A DNA stretch of 64,000 nt from Tricholoma matsutake (Eukaryota; Basidiomycota; Agaricomycetes; Agaricales; Tricholomataceae): positions 9,052,001 to 9,116,000 of the forward strand of contig AP026538.1 of assembly GCA_026075535.2 (NCBI GenBank). The letters run 5' to 3'. Under the pieces are notes generated by a model. The model had not been told where the DNA came from. It searched no databases and was given only the letters and a program-made list of their open reading frames with translations. The first letter of the stretch is position 1, and the number at the start of each line of letters is the position of its first letter. This document shows positions 12,320 through 25,718 of the stretch, in pieces. The position numbers and the translations under genes were made by a program.

Positions 12320-12978
12320 GTGTAATTTCTGTTGTACTGATTGGTCATACTATTGTTCAGCCTTTCTGGTGTCCCTTGCCCCTTGCAAACTGGTACCTGC
12401 TTGGATAGCAGGTCTTACTTGTCTGAGTTGTTTTATTATGAATATGCTCATGATATATGTGTAATTCTTTCTGTCTTGCACAGGTCTGAGTTGCCGACTT
12501 ATCATGTAAGTACCGAATCTAGTGTCAAAGTTTATCTGACTTATTAACCCCGTTCGGTTAGAATTCTTGACTGGACTGGACAGCGCTTATGTCGTTACAG
12601 TTCAGCCCAGGTCTGAACTCAAGGTCAGGGTGTTTTCAGTACATTGACTCTGTACGAAGTGTAGGTTTCTGATGAATATATGAAATTGCATGTGTCAGAT
12701 GTTTCTATAAAAGTTGCATAGCTGACTGTCTGTTCTCAGTCTATGACATGAAAGTAGGTTAGCTACTTTTCATCTGGTCTGTCCGCTTCTTCTTGCTACA
12801 CCCACACTTCTGCAGAATTTATTGATCCCAGAATGCCGAGTCTGTTTTTGCTCCTTGACTCAGATATTCCCATTCCAATCCACTATAAAGTCTTTGCAGT
12901 TTTGTTCCCTGCCTTCAAATCCTATCTCATACAACCGTCTACTTTTTACTATCGCTTTGCATTCACCTATCGCTAACA

Positions 12979-15900
12979 TGGCCCGCACCAAAAAAATCGC
13001 CCAGTATGATATCCACATTTTTTCTTTTTATTGCTGATCCATTGTTAGATCAGCGCCTTCCTTGCGCAGTAATAGAGCGTCGTCATATGTCTTTTCTATT
13101 TGACGGATTCATCTTTTTATATCTTGGCTGCAGAGACTCGCTGCCGCCTGTTGAAAATATCCTCCGGTTAGTACTTAGGTTTTCATTGTACTGATAATGC
13201 TGTTCTGATATGGGGTCCACAGCCCCAAGTCCTGCAAATGGAATAATGATCTTGTTTCCTCCAGCGAAGGGTAAGAGTCCTGTATTTTAGATAATAATGG
13301 GCCACCATCTTGCATCGCAGAGAATCAGAAGTGACTATGCACAGCCCCAAGAAGGGCCACCTGGCCACACTGGGTACCCCAGAATATGAAGACATGCCAG
13401 CTGTGTTGTCCAAAAAATGAGATATACTTTTTTCACAATATGGTCATTCCCTGATCTTTTGTTATGATCATGCAGGGCATCCACCTTGGGTAGCATCTCA
13501 AAGCAACTCAAATTTGGCACCACAGACATTTCTGAGTACATTTTTTGTTGTTGTGCATATCGGTATCTTCCAGCTTTATCCCGGTTTTTAGGGTAGAAGG
13601 ATCCTCTAAATCACCTTTGAAGCTGCCCTCAGCGCTTGAAAAAAAAAAGGTAGCTGCCCCACCTTCTGATGTCAAGCGCGGCGAAAGGTCTGATCAAATC
13701 CAAGGTCCCATTGAGGATGCTGTAACTGTAAAGTATGTTGTCAGTCACGGTTGAAATATTGATACAGTTTCTGATGCTTTATTTCTCCTGTGGTAGGTTG
13801 GAACCTGGTGTAACGTCAAACATAGCTGACGTGAAAGCGTCAACCTTAACAGCGTGGCATGGCCAAAAGCAAGCTCGCAGCCAAACTCCAAGGGAGGAAG
13901 CAGGTAACAGGAGGTGGGTCTGCCCTCCTATCTGTTTCCCGCAGCTCTAATATTGTTTGCTGCCAGTAATAGTATTGATTCTACCTCAACCCCCTCTCGT
14001 CCCCAGCGACTGAAAAAACTTATGGAGAAAGGTGCTTACAACAGTACTTCCAGGTCTGTGTTGTTTCCATGGTTTGATCCTTTTGATTTTTACATGATTG
14101 TACAGCTCTCGTCCAGAAGATGTTGTTGCTCTTGACATCGCCCCGGAAAAGAAAACTCTGTAAGTCCCATCACAAAATATTGATGTATTGTATGTACAGT
14201 AAACACAAAACTGCCAGGAAAGCTGCAAATGCTTCCAAGACTCAAGGGTCTTTACCCTTGACCTCATCTTCTGGCTCAGAAGACGACACTGGAAACCGTC
14301 ACAGAGATTTGCGGAAAAATAAAGTGTATGTAGCATCTTACTCTTCCTGTTTTTTTCTCGTTTTAATTTTAGGCACAGCCAACAAAAAGGGAAAAGGTGC
14401 ATATCTGTGCATTTTTTCCTGTCTCAAAGTTTTGATTGATGTATGATTACTTGTGCCAGAGAGCCCTCCGTCTTGACCGAAGATATGAGCAACCCTGTGG
14501 AATCTAGAAAATCCAAGGGGTATGTTTTGATTTGCATGTTCTGGTTTCTTTTTGCTGATTTTCAGTGGGTGCAGGAAAGAGAAAAAGAAAGAGTAAGCAT
14601 TTTTTATATTAATTATCTCCCTCATTTGGATTAATTACTTCATAAGATGGGTCCGAGAACAATCCCCATATTCTGAAGAGGAAAGCAAACAATGTAGAGA
14701 GTCTGGGAAAACTTGGCCATATGTGTATGTACTATTTGAAATTTCACTCATCTTCAGGTCTTCCAATTGTCTTTTAATAGCGGTAGACAGCGAAAAGTGG
14801 AACATGCTAGTCCTCGTCCATGTCCGCAAGAATCTTCTGTTATATCTATATCGTCCAATTCAGAGTTAGAGGAAGTCAAGCGGCCCTCTCGTCCTGTCGT
14901 GGAGCGGTCCAAGGCGAGGGGTGTGGACTTGAAAAAGTCCAAAAGCTTGGCCAGACTTATATACGAAGAAAATTCCGATGACCAGGACTTCATTGATGAT
15001 TCTGCATTGGTAGATGATGAGTCTGATGAGAGGTCAGTGCTACTTTGTTATTGTCTATGTGTTTTCTTACATTGCGTGGACATAAAGGTCTCAACAGGGT
15101 AAGCCGGCTAGGAAGAGGGCTCGCAAAGGAAAAATGTATTAATTACTACCATCTATTCTGATTACTTTGAATTAAATGCTGAACTTCTGTTGTTTCTAGC
15201 ATCCGGGATGGACCTATGGCACATAAAGAAGATGAGCAAGCCACTGCTGAAAAAATGTTGGAAGGTCTCCGAAAGGATAAAGGTGTGGTCAAAGACAGAA
15301 CTGTACTCAACGAGAGCCTTCAGGATGAGGCCCTCAAGGATGTCTATAAGTCCTTGAAGCCATTACCGTAGGAGCATTGCGTTTCTTGCATCAATTTTGA
15401 GACCTAATGCTATTCCAGATACGTCTACATGGCTCCGCATAGTTCTAAGGATGCTGTCGATGCTGATAGTTATATAAAATATTCGCTGATTGCGCCAGAT
15501 TTGTATGGGGTGCAAAAAGAGTAAGTTTAATAAATATCAGAAATGTTTGTTTTAAACCCAAACAGGAGCTTGGATGCGGCCCTCGCTTTTGAAACTTATG
15601 GGTGTTTCTTGAATCCGGCCCATGCAAGCCTATCCTTTGTCAGGGCAAAGGATTCCCGGCTTGTTACCTCAGAAACAGGAGAGAATGTGGTATTCTTGAT
15701 TACTGGCTGCATTGGGGAAACCTATCTCAGGACCCCATACAGCTCAGGCTACGATTCTGATAAACAAGTGTATTGTCTTTGTTTAGTCCCTCTCAGTCAA
15801 GAATTTCAATTGGTGGTGGCATATCTTTTGGGGTTCAGGACCTTGCTGGACCTATTTCTGGGCCCATGTTTGCCCTCAGTACACGGAAAGAGGGAGCTAG

Positions 15901-16366
15901 TTCAGGCTGTGAGTATTTTCTTGAAGATGTGCATATTTCAAGTTATACTAATCATAACTTAGCTCCAAAAAAATATTCAGGGGCTCACTTGTCAAAGTAC
16001 TCCTCTCCCTCAAAAGGTGGAAGTTCATCCAAAATCAACATGGATAACTATCCGAGCTTTCTCAAATTTGATCAGCCCGGTATGAGTTGCTAACTTTTAG
16101 GATTGCTTTGGTGCTGACTCGGTTATTCAGTCCCTATCTTTGATGCAATGCAGAAGGGATTTAGGTTTGATGAGGATAGCTTCGATAGGCTGAATGATCT
16201 GCCCCTATGGGGAGGTGGTAAACACGATCTTGTCGACAATTCTGTGGTCACAGTGGGTTTTGCCGCTGGTTCCTTCGAACCCACTATAGGACAGCATGCA
16301 AACGGGAGGTCTTTAGCTCTTATGCCTAATATCTTATTTGTGATTGTTCTTGGCCTTCTAGCTTAG
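12979..16366 (+). CDS. Uncharacterised intron-rich agaricomycete gene
   Basis: The proposed start is ATG at 12,979 (MARTKKIA), followed at once by an intron (donor gtatga, acceptor ttgttag). Many short exons separated by roughly 50-60 bp introns follow. The N-terminal part is Ser-, Lys- and acid-rich (14,000-15,030, e.g. SSSGSEDD, VISISSNSELEEVKRPS), which suggests a disordered nuclear protein. From about 15,190 the sequence is globular: IRDGPMAHKEDEQATAEKML, a block with SLDAALAFETYGCFLNP near 15,570, and a final exon at 16,148-16,366 with GFRFDEDSFDRL and DNSVVTVGF before the stop. This C-terminal block resembles an expanded family of unknown function in agaricomycetes, judged from memory. 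The resemblance of the first residues to histone H3 does not continue. Exon borders are approximate. Confidence 0.6.
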
Positions 16367-16456
16367 ATTCTCCTTAGTACCATTGTATCCAATTGGACAA
16401 GGGCCTCGTCACTCATAGTAGTATTGCAGTATCTATAGTACAGGTCCAATCATATG

Positions 16457-18427
16457 TTACATGTTTTGATACACACTGCTGAATATATTGGTGTCAAGTT
16501 GACAAGACTTGCAGAGCACGTACTTGACAAATATTGCCCTGAAGTCCATCTGTTGACGGCGATGATCTGGAATGACTTGCTTGAGATAATCGTGGACAAC
16601 TGTGAAGGCCCAGACAGTTGACTCGATGTCCATGCAAGCAAATCCCAAATGTGACAGTCCCTTCACGCTCCCGCAACCGATTTCATATATTATCTTGCCT
16701 ACCAAAGCAGGCGATGGTGTCGTTGCCTTCCCAGCGATTGCATAGTCTGACGCCAGCAAAAATGACTTCAAGGTTCCAAATCTGGGAAACACCTTTTGTT
16801 TTCCGAGGGTCCCCTTGAGAAATGTGTTATATAACATTTCGAATTCGATGGGTCTTGTATCCTTTACCCATCCCACCAACTCCAAATCTCCTGATGCCTC
16901 CCAAAATGCAAGGATGTGGCGGATGTCCTGCACATCCATGCGCTGTCCGTAGGTGTTTTTGTCACAGAAATAACTAGGGGGATGAACTGATGATAACTTC
17001 TTGAATAATGCCTGCCAGTCAGACAGATGACAAAATATTTGTTCTTGCTGGAGTAGAAAAACTGTGTGGAAGGTGACGCCTCTGAAAATCAATGCACTAA
17101 AAGGTCCTTCCCAGGTGGATACCATGTCCGGGCTAAACGGCCCTCCAGGCTCCAGGATACATAGTCGAGAGGGAGTGTAATCATGAAATGGGAGCTTTTT
17201 ATCAGCATTTTCTTGAACATGCAAGAGGAATGCCGCCATGTCCACTCATTCCTCTTGGGTTCACCCCTATCATGAGGAAGAATAATGCATTGGTGCGGAT
17301 GATCCAAAAATGTGTATAAAAGCTCGATTTGGGTGACAAACCTGTGTATCTGTGCCTCATCTGGGAGCACTAAAGTGTTTCTAGGTGAGGGAGCACATGC
17401 GGGTGAAGAAAACTCTTTAATGACCCAAGAAGATAAAGCCTTCTCGCCAGGACTCAATTTACCAAAGTAGCACCCAATTTGGCTCAAAATATCCCTCAAT
17501 TTGCAAGGCATAGTGGCAAAGTTCGCTTGAGGCCCACTTGTGGAGATCGGCTCAAGTCGGATTTTGGGGGATATTCTTGAATAAAACCCATGAAACCGAC
17601 AACCCCATTTGTCATACAGGCAGAAGAAACAAAGTGTCGCAACCTATGGAGTCCACAATCTCACAAACAAGCAGCACCCGCAAACAGAAATTTGGCTCAG
17701 AAGGAAAGTCAAACCATTGAATGAGAATTTTTTCCAGCAGGGTTACCTCATCCTGTAGTCTTGTTGGTGAACTTTCCAGGTCGTACCAACAATTTATGTG
17801 GGCACTATGGCAATGTACAGGGACCATTGGGGAAAGACCAGTAATAAAGTCGTCTACATGAAGCTCCATGGATGTTCATGGCTGAGAATTGAGTAAACCC
17901 TGTACACAGAAGCATAGAGGTCATAACCAGTGGCTATGGTTTTGGTATGAATCCTTGATTTCGCATTCCAACCATTCCCACAATACAAGGTTCAGGAGTA
18001 AAATGTGGTGGCGGACTACCTGCAGCATGAAATTGATAGCAGTTTGACACCCAGTAAGTTGATTGAATTGATGGAGAAGCCTCGCCACAATCAATGGAGC
18101 ATCATTCCTTCTCATATCAACATAAAAGTCTGAGTCTATGAGGTCCGTGTAACTCAGTGCCCCAGCTATATCGCTGCTGGACACATGTTCAATGGACCCA
18201 AGAAGGTCTAGTAGATATTCCTCTGTAATGGCCATGAGAGGTGACTTTGAACCTGCCAATGCTTTCGAAGAATCAGTCTGTTGATTCTCTATCAGAGATA
18301 ACCGAAGCAGACCGTATGGACTGGAGTTATGACCTAAGATTTCAGCTGTATCTACCAAAAAATTGCTCAAGGTTAGTTTGCCCCCAGAGCATACTATACT
18401 ACACAAACCTGTGTAATCAATATCCAT
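16457..18427 (-). CDS. Uncharacterised gene or C-terminal half of the 18.5-21.1 kb locus
   Basis: The last block (17,245-16,457) encodes about 262 residues of good coding character, with PGGPFSPDMVSTWEGPF, a run of conserved aromatics, and a Cys-containing tail. Upstream blocks lie at 17,511-17,246, 17,869-17,612 and 18,427-17,921, each in a different frame, so introns or small indels separate them. The change of frame near 17,245 has no obvious intron and may be a true frameshift. I recognise the C-terminal block as one seen in expanded, unassigned agaricomycete proteins but cannot give a function. The acidic exon just upstream (18,730-18,570) reads towards this gene, so both loci may be one transcription unit. 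Confidence 0.5.
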
Positions 18428-18519
18428 GCTACTCCAAACCTTGTTTGTCCTGTTTTCCAGGCTACCGTGGTCAGCGTTGTGAGCTGAATGTACACAATGA
18501 GATTCTAACGTAATCTACC

Positions 18520-21111
18520 ACATGCATACCAATCTTTTGGTGGTCTTGTAGTGATTACAATGCCAATAAATTTATCAGTGTTAGTATGATGATCCTGCCT
18601 GTTGTCCGTCACTTCTTCCAACGCACCATCCAAATCCATGTCCAGCTCAACCTCACTTTCATCATTAGATTCTACATTGGAAAAGGTCCTCTTCTTTCCC
18701 TTCTTCTTGTGTTTAACCTTCCTTTTCCCTGAATATAATTGGTATCAACCTCTGTATAGCTACCATACTTGAAACATACGATTTTGCAATCCAGGTTCAG
18801 GCCCTCCATCACCGCTGTGGTTTGTTAGAATAACCAAAGGGTCTATATCTTTAAGAAATGCCACCATCTCTTCGTCGTCCTTGATGTCAGATCCTTCATC
18901 AGAGTCACTGTTAATTGGGTCTTCCTCTTCCAAATCGTTACTGGCATGCCGTTTCATCTTCTTGTCCTTTTGCTGTTCCTTGCCTGTCTTCCTTTTCTTG
19001 GCTGGACACTTTAAGTTTTACATTGAATAGAAGGTGATCTATCTTACCGGTGGGCCTGACTTCGTATTCGCGCTTCTTCTGATTCAACTTAACACGAACA
19101 AGATCTCTTGCATATGTCTCTTTCTTGGTACTGCACATCCGTTCCACTATACCTATAGTAGCGAGCTGTTGTTAATGCGATATCTGAAGCAGAATGCAAT
19201 ACAAACCTTTTCTGGCCCTAGGTCGTCCCCCAATGACATTCCATGGGGACACTGCTTTGGTGATGGCACAAATCAGAATGGACATGGACGTTTTGCATAG
19301 CTGCTCCTCCCACTGCACTTTTGCAGAAAGTAGAACATCATTTGCATATGGTGCTCAGGTGGTCGAATCGGAATTGTGCAATGCCCTCAACGCCTCTTCC
19401 AAAAGATCATTCAACTTTTCTTTATATGCGGTACCGATCTCTGTGTCATGCCCACTCCATCCAGGATGATAGGGAGAGGTTTCCAGACCAACACGTATGC
19501 CTTCATTATTTACATAGGAAAAACTAGAAAAGAATCAATCCTGATCGAATCTAAGAAGAGCCTTTGGATTGGTTTGGCTGATATAATAAGTCATTTGCTG
19601 TGCGAATGAGTGGATCATAAAGTCGATATAGTCTTCGGTGCCCATAATGCAGCCCATCCTTAGTGAATGTTGCCTGGGTGCAGGAATGGCATTGAGGTTG
19701 TCCCATGATCCTGTAGTTATCATTTAGATTAACGACAACAATGTGATAGTTTGTACTTACGCAGGTAACCGCATCTCTCAATAACTTTTGAGCAATTTTC
19801 CATCTGGTAAGGCTGCAAACGCCATGGAACTGGTGCCATTGAAGGATTCATTCAGGGGATACCCTATCAACATTAAGTGGTTGTAGCCCATATTGTAGTT
19901 GATGTGTGGAGTGCGGTAGAAGGGTTAGCTGCCCCCATGGAAGTGGAGACCGGAGAAATACAGTGTAGAACTCTTCCATTACCCAAGATATACCCCAATC
20001 AAGGATACTGAACAGCTCTTCGTCTACGTCTGGATGAGGTTTGCTCCAGTTTGACAATGCAGTTGGACATGCTGGAGAATCGCTGCCATCGATGTGCGTA
20101 CCAGCAGCATGACCTAGAGACTGCTTGAACACATCAACTGTATAGACCATTGAATACTTCAAAGTCTGAATGAAAATGAAAAATACCTGATTTTGGGCGC
20201 TCAGAAACTGCAGCGGCAATGTTGAGCTGGAATGCAGGGTAACAAATGTTGTCTGTCATGCCAATTTGAGGCATATTTGCGACTGCAGCTTGTGTATGCA
20301 TTTTATCGACTAACCCTTCTGGCCCCCACTCCAGGCCTTTCATTGCCGAGAACGTGCCAAGCTAGAGACATTACACGTCGACTTATCACAAATCTCACTC
20401 GAACTTCATGACATACCTCTAGAATATCTTTTCTCATGCGAACATCACTGTCCATTCCATCACCATATTTCGATCCCGTGCTTGGAGCATCTAACAACCA
20501 CGGATCTTGAAAGGTAGCAGCGATACCATAACATCGGTTGCCATTTTGTGTCTGTATGGCATGGCAGGACCTTTCGAAAGCTAGTCCCCCAATGTAACCC
20601 GATGCCTTCTTGTTGAATTGAGCTTTCTTGTTGGACATTTCCCCTGGAGGCCCGAGAATGGATTCTTGTGTCTGGTCCAGCCGACAAATTTGGTCAGCAT
20701 TGTACACACTCCTGTGGGGTTGTCAGTTATGGAACAGACATTCAAATTTTGTGTGAACTTGTCCATGGCCTATGATTTGAGTTTATCCTTGTAAGGATCT
20801 CCACCGTTATTGACATTCCTCATTAACAAGAAGTCCTTGTTGCTTGGACGCAAAATGGTGAACCCTGGATGGTCTGAGATAGAGTAAAGGCCGAATTGTA
20901 GATGCCACTGACCCATTTCATCATTTTCAGACTTGGTAGCAGGCACCACCATCTCTGATGCAGCATCCAGATTTTCTGCCATTGCAGAAGTAGACGAGTC
21001 TTGCACCATAATTATGATTTTTCTGTGTTCACCCTTGATTAGTGGGTGACAGTCAGTTGAATACAGTTGGGGAAGACGTGAGTCTCTGTTCGGAAGATTG
21101 AGGCATTGCAA
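18520..21111 (-). CDS. Candidate 2OG-Fe(II) dioxygenase (TET/JBP-like) gene
   Basis: Exons are visible at 21,111-20,770, 20,700-20,415, 20,365-20,190, 20,130-19,850, 19,730-19,551, 19,147-18,938 and 18,957-18,570, joined by short GT-AG introns (e.g. donor gtatgt near 20,417). The core exon has HAAGTHIDGSDSP, in which HxD could be the iron-binding pair. It is followed after about 45 residues, in a second frame of the same exon block, by FFSGLHFHGG, whose His could be the distal ligand. This spacing suits the double-stranded beta-helix oxygenase fold. Fungal TET/JBP enzymes oxidise 5-methylcytosine and are reported as lineage-expanded in basidiomycetes together with KDZ transposons. The C-terminal exons are Lys-rich and acidic (SDSDEGSDIKDDEE). 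Family assignment rests on motif pattern only. It could be another 2OG oxygenase or an unrelated family. Confidence 0.42.
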
Positions 21112-22639
21112 ACCAGAGAGAACTTAGGTGAGACTTTCCGCACACATGGAAAGTCTCATTTCAAGCTTATCTCAGAAACCCGGTTATGGCTATCGATTAC
21201 AACATAATAATCCTTTGGATGGGTCTTTCATGAAATTGTGAGAAGCCTAACTAATCCGACTGTATGATGAATCCCCGATCTGTTGAGCATCAATTGTAAT
21301 ATTTGCTGAGAGGGCGGTGGCCACCTACATCTAACAACAAACATGCTGGGGATGGGTCGATTGCCCACGAATAATTGGTTGACGCTGTAGAATACTAGTT
21401 CACTTGTTCGTCAGATCGGATGCTCTATATCCAGCCTGCAAGCACAACCTACTTATGGCTGACACTTGTCAATCTGGATTCATGTTCTCTAACATGGTTG
21501 TCATAGGTGCTTGATCTGGATCGGTGTTTGCTAACCTAGTTGTAGGAACTTTGTTTTCGTGAGCTTAGTTCAAAGGGTGATCGCAACTACAGCCTACCTG
21601 GAGGATCACCGGTGTTGAAATGTGAGTCCATTACTGGGCTGTGATGTTCCACTGTGGATTCCTTGTAACTTTGGTAACTGATGGTTGGGGTGAAATGGAA
21701 GACCTGTTAGAGACATGTATTCTTGTCTCTCGCTGGCTTGTTTACAAAACTTACTTTAGTTTTGTTGCTCATAATTTTGGACGATTTGCTCTGTAAATGC
21801 CCATAGCATTGAATAATGAATCAGAAAGGCAAACCAGTCCGAACTTATATCAGTTAACATCCAGAAAACTTATAGAGGTACTCACAAAATGATGTCATAG
21901 CCAGCAACTAAACACTTTTAGACACCAGTATGTCGTCAAGCACTGGTTCTGTTTACCCAAGCGTTCAAGGTAATATGAGCAGTTTTCAATTGTATCGTAC
22001 AGTTCTATAGTAGTCTACTAAGATGTGTTGCGTGTATAGCTGACTTGTTGAAAGAAAGATGTTCAATCCAACAACAATTTGCCTTACAGCACTTTGTAGC
22101 CCAGATCTTCATAAAAAGTCCATAAAAAGTAGAGCTGGGTACAGCCTGTTGGTTAGCTAGCGTGTTGTACAATACAACCACAAGTCTAATGATACTGTAC
22201 TTACCATGTAAATGTTTAAACACTTGAACCCAGTCCACCCAGAAGTGAGATGGTGGTGGAACCAGGACAAGAGCGAAAAGGCCTTTGAACCAGACAATGT
22301 CCAACATAGCCATGTTTGAAACGGCAACTTCTGTTCTGAACGAGCTATGGCACACACTGTTTGACTGTGTTATATTTTCTCTCCTCTGCCTTCAACCATC
22401 ACCTACTGACAATCAGAATGGAGTAAGTAGTATGTCTGCAACCCTGTAGGGGTGTAAATAATCTGTATTAAGACATTCTACAGTTGTAAGGATCGTTACA
22501 ACTATCGTACTGTTGCAAAATAAGGTCGTATATGCCTAAGTGATCAGTTAAATGGGCAAAGGTACACAAGTCCTAACTTAAATTGGCACGCTTGGCTCAA
22601 TTCTTGTTCAGAAGTCATCGTCCTTGTCTTTCCTAGACC
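21112..22639. other. Divergent intergenic region
   Basis: About 1.5 kb between the divergently transcribed 2OG-like locus (minus) and the Spt5-like gene (plus). It should contain both promoters. A minus-strand frame at 22,355-22,005 might be an upstream exon but I cannot tie it to a gene. No repeat was recognised. Confidence 0.45.
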
Positions 22640-25119
22640 TAGAAGCATCCGTCGATCAGGATGGCGATGAGAGAGATTCCGAAATGGACGAGGAAGAGGA
22701 GGATGATAAGTGTAAATTTGCCTCCTCTGGTGGGAACTGAGTGGATCGCCTAGGTTTCATTGTTCCCGATAAACCTCCTGCTGGAACCTCTCACTTTCGT
22801 CCATTGCTTGCTGATGCAACTGCGGAAGAGGAGGCAGCACATTTGGAAGAGGTCGCTTTGGCTATCAAAGGTCAATATGCTGGTGTTGCAACCACATCCA
22901 TGTCGTTGATGCAGGATTTGGGCCTTGTGGACATTGTTGAAACCGCGACATGCTATCCTTCCTTGGACGACCCAGAAATCTGGAAATTATCTGTTGACGT
23001 ATGTTCTCCCTGCTCTTCTGATTTTTCTATGGCTTGTGTTGACCTCTGTTCAGGAAGGTTGCGAACACAAGATACTGATGAAATGCATGGAAGCTGCATC
23101 ATCTGGATCTCTGAGTTCCACAGTGCTTTCTGTTTTCTATCGCGACCACCAGCCCGGAGCTGTCTATATCAAAAGTCGTCGATGTACAGTTGATGCCAGA
23201 TTGTCGCTTGGTTCCTTTCTCAAGGGCATCGCTCCTGTTTCGTTTCTTGGGTCAAACAAATCCCATTTAACATTTGTGCCCCTAGAAGACTGTGTTAAAC
23301 TCTTGATGCCTTCATCCCAGCCACAAACTTGCAAGCCAGGTGCCTGGGTGCGGCTTCGGCATGGTGGCTACTACCACAATGACTTAGGATTTGTAACCAA
23401 GGTCCATGATGAAGTTGCAGTGGTGATTTTTATACCTAGGTTGTCATTTAGTCCTGACTCTTGTGGGCAATTGCCCCAAGCTCTTTTTGATCCCAATATT
23501 GTCAAAGACATCCAGGGAACTAGGGTGGTTAGGCACAATCGTGGACTAAACATTTTTCATGGCAAAACTTTCATGCCTGATGGATTTGAAATCCAGTCAT
23601 TCAGGACATCAGATTTAGATGACGTTCATGTGCTACCTAAGGAAACAGAACTTTTATTCTTCAATAAATCAGGCAATGTAGATGTACGACACACGATACG
23701 AGTTATTCGATCAAAAGTTCAGTTTGGGGTGTCTGAAAAGGTGCTCGTATGCTCAGGCACGCTTCAGGGAATGTTGGGCCACATTGTTAGCATTGATAAC
23801 ACAGAGATGGCTCAAATCGAGACCTCTGATGACCATCTTCTTGTTGAAGTGCCTCAGCGGTACATGAGGAGAACTTTCTCCTGTGGTGATTATGTGTTGA
23901 TTATCAGTGGAGAACACCAAGGATGTGAGGGTTTTATTACAGAAGTATGTGGAGAATTGGTAACACTGTATATGACAGTCAGAGAACTGGGACCTCAAAT
24001 CATTGGCGAAGAGGTATTTTAACCAGCTCTGACCGTTCTGCATGTATCTGACCTTTGTAGTTTCAAATTGAACAGACTCGTATCAATTGGAAGAAGAATG
24101 TCAATACTTCTGATGCTGAACCAGGTGCAGTCGAGGAAAGACCCTTGTCCAACAAGGTGCAATGCAGAGATCCCATGCATACTGGGGATCCATTTTGTGG
24201 CATGAACATTTGTGTTATCAAGGGTAATCTGAAGGGCCATAAAGCAACAGTGCTTGGCTCTACCCCTGTCTTGAATGAAAAGTTCAGCGTCACTCTCAGG
24301 ATTGACATGCAAGCTGTGAAAACAACTGTTGAGCTTGGCAGTGACAATGTGACAGAGCTAGTGTGAGTGCACGATTATGACAATTATTGCCTTAACTAAT
24401 TGAAGTTTCGCCAGGACTGGTTTGTCATTGTTGAAAGCACAGTGGATTCCAAGGGGGACATTGTTACCTGGACCAATTGTTCATCCATCTACGCCAACTC
24501 GTTCCGATTCAAGGGAAACACCTCTGAGTCTGGCTTGGGACCCTACCTCTTGTTTGCCGTCTGAACCCACTGCAAAGCTTGGTGTGTGTCTCTTTAACTG
24601 ATGCTACTCTGTTTAACTCAAAAGACTTAGGAAAGTGGCTGCTGGACCCACAGTAAACGCCTTGACATTGTCATTCAGGGCACCAAGGAAGGCATCTACT
24701 ATCGAGGGGGGAAGTATGAAGGTTGTCGGGGTGTGTCAGTGCTCAACCATCCACAGAAAGGATTGGATTGCTCTGTGATGGTCAAACTGGGGATCATGGT
24801 GACCCAGGTCAAATTCCCCCTGAAGTACATCCTGCCAGAAACGACTACTGAGAGGGAAGGTGCGGTAAAGGCTTCAGATGTGCAGCTGATTCATACAGTG
24901 CTAGGCCAATGCATGGTGATTATTGGGCCAGATCTTTCTGGAAATACTAGCTTTATCGGTTGTTATGGCTGTGTCTCGAGTTACCAGTATCCATTGCAGC
25001 CCCATGATGCCTTAATTCTTCTTTATCATCCAGTTAGCCAGTTTGCATACTTCCACCAAAAAAATATTTGTTGTTCTCATCATGAATCTGTGCTGTGGGA
25101 CAAAATATGGATACAGTAG
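22640..25119 (+). pseudogene. Spt5-like NGN/KOW protein gene with one TGA
   Basis: An acidic N-terminus (DLEASVDQDGDERD, then an acidic run to about 22,710) reads in frame into VDRLGFIVPDKPP but is cut by TGA at 22,738-22,740. An NGN-like domain follows: IWKLSVD is spliced across a 55 bp intron (22,999-23,053) to EGCEHKILMKCMEAAS. A KOW module comes next (CKPGAWVRLRHGGYYHNDLGF, about 23,330-23,400). More KOW-like repeats lie at 23,725-24,013 and, after a 47 bp intron (24,014-24,060), at 24,160-24,365. Further exons run to about 25,119 (GKYEGCRGVSVL, FPLKYILPE). Real Spt5 is a transcription elongation factor. This copy is of the multi-KOW type that is repeatedly found as dispersed copies in agaricomycetes, not an orthologue that I can confirm. 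Because of the TGA it is either a pseudogene or starts downstream of it. Confidence 0.6.
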
Positions 25120-25718
25120 CTTATTTTACATCTATCTATATTACTTCGTCAAGTACCTATACCTCAAATACGAATACGATTTTTGTTGCATTGAATCACG
25201 TGAAAGTTTCTTGGAAGTTTCCATTCAAAATTCATCCTTGACAGGTGGTGCGACTTTGATGGCCAGTTTTCTTTTCAATCTCGAACCACCATGTTGCAAG
25301 TATTCAAACAACTCTCTGTCTTAGCAATTTTCTGCCTGAACCTGATTGCAGTCACATCAAATGGTATGTTGTAGTGCTCTGGCTTTCCTTCCAGGACTTT
25401 AATCTGTAATTAGGTGATAATCCAGTGTCCAGCTCACATCCACTCAACGGCACAGGCCACCCAGGTCCGCAGTCTTTCTTATCGTATGGTATGCTCCAAT
25501 CAGCTCATTCCAAAAATTGAACTGAACACGATGGGATGCTTGCTCAGATCATTTTGATGGTTCTTGTCTCACTCGCAGTAGACCCTGCACTACCTTTGCG
25601 GGTGCAGGTGATCCGGGGAAGGGACCTGTTCTCTTTATAAGCGCTTCCAACCTATCATATGGTATGAATAGTTGGTTGCTATAATGTTGATATCAGCCTT
25701 GATGTTTACAACCAATTT
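25120..25718. other. Possible tail of the Spt5-like gene, no clear frame
   Basis: Short open pieces alternate with stops. The octamer atggtatg recurs (near 25,361, 25,485 and 25,660) in places that could be 5' splice sites of tiny exons encoding a low-complexity tail. I cannot support a model. Confidence 0.3.

Noticed and set aside
12979..13005. Histone H3-like start MARTKK
   Set aside because: Only the first six residues resemble H3; the following exons are unrelated.
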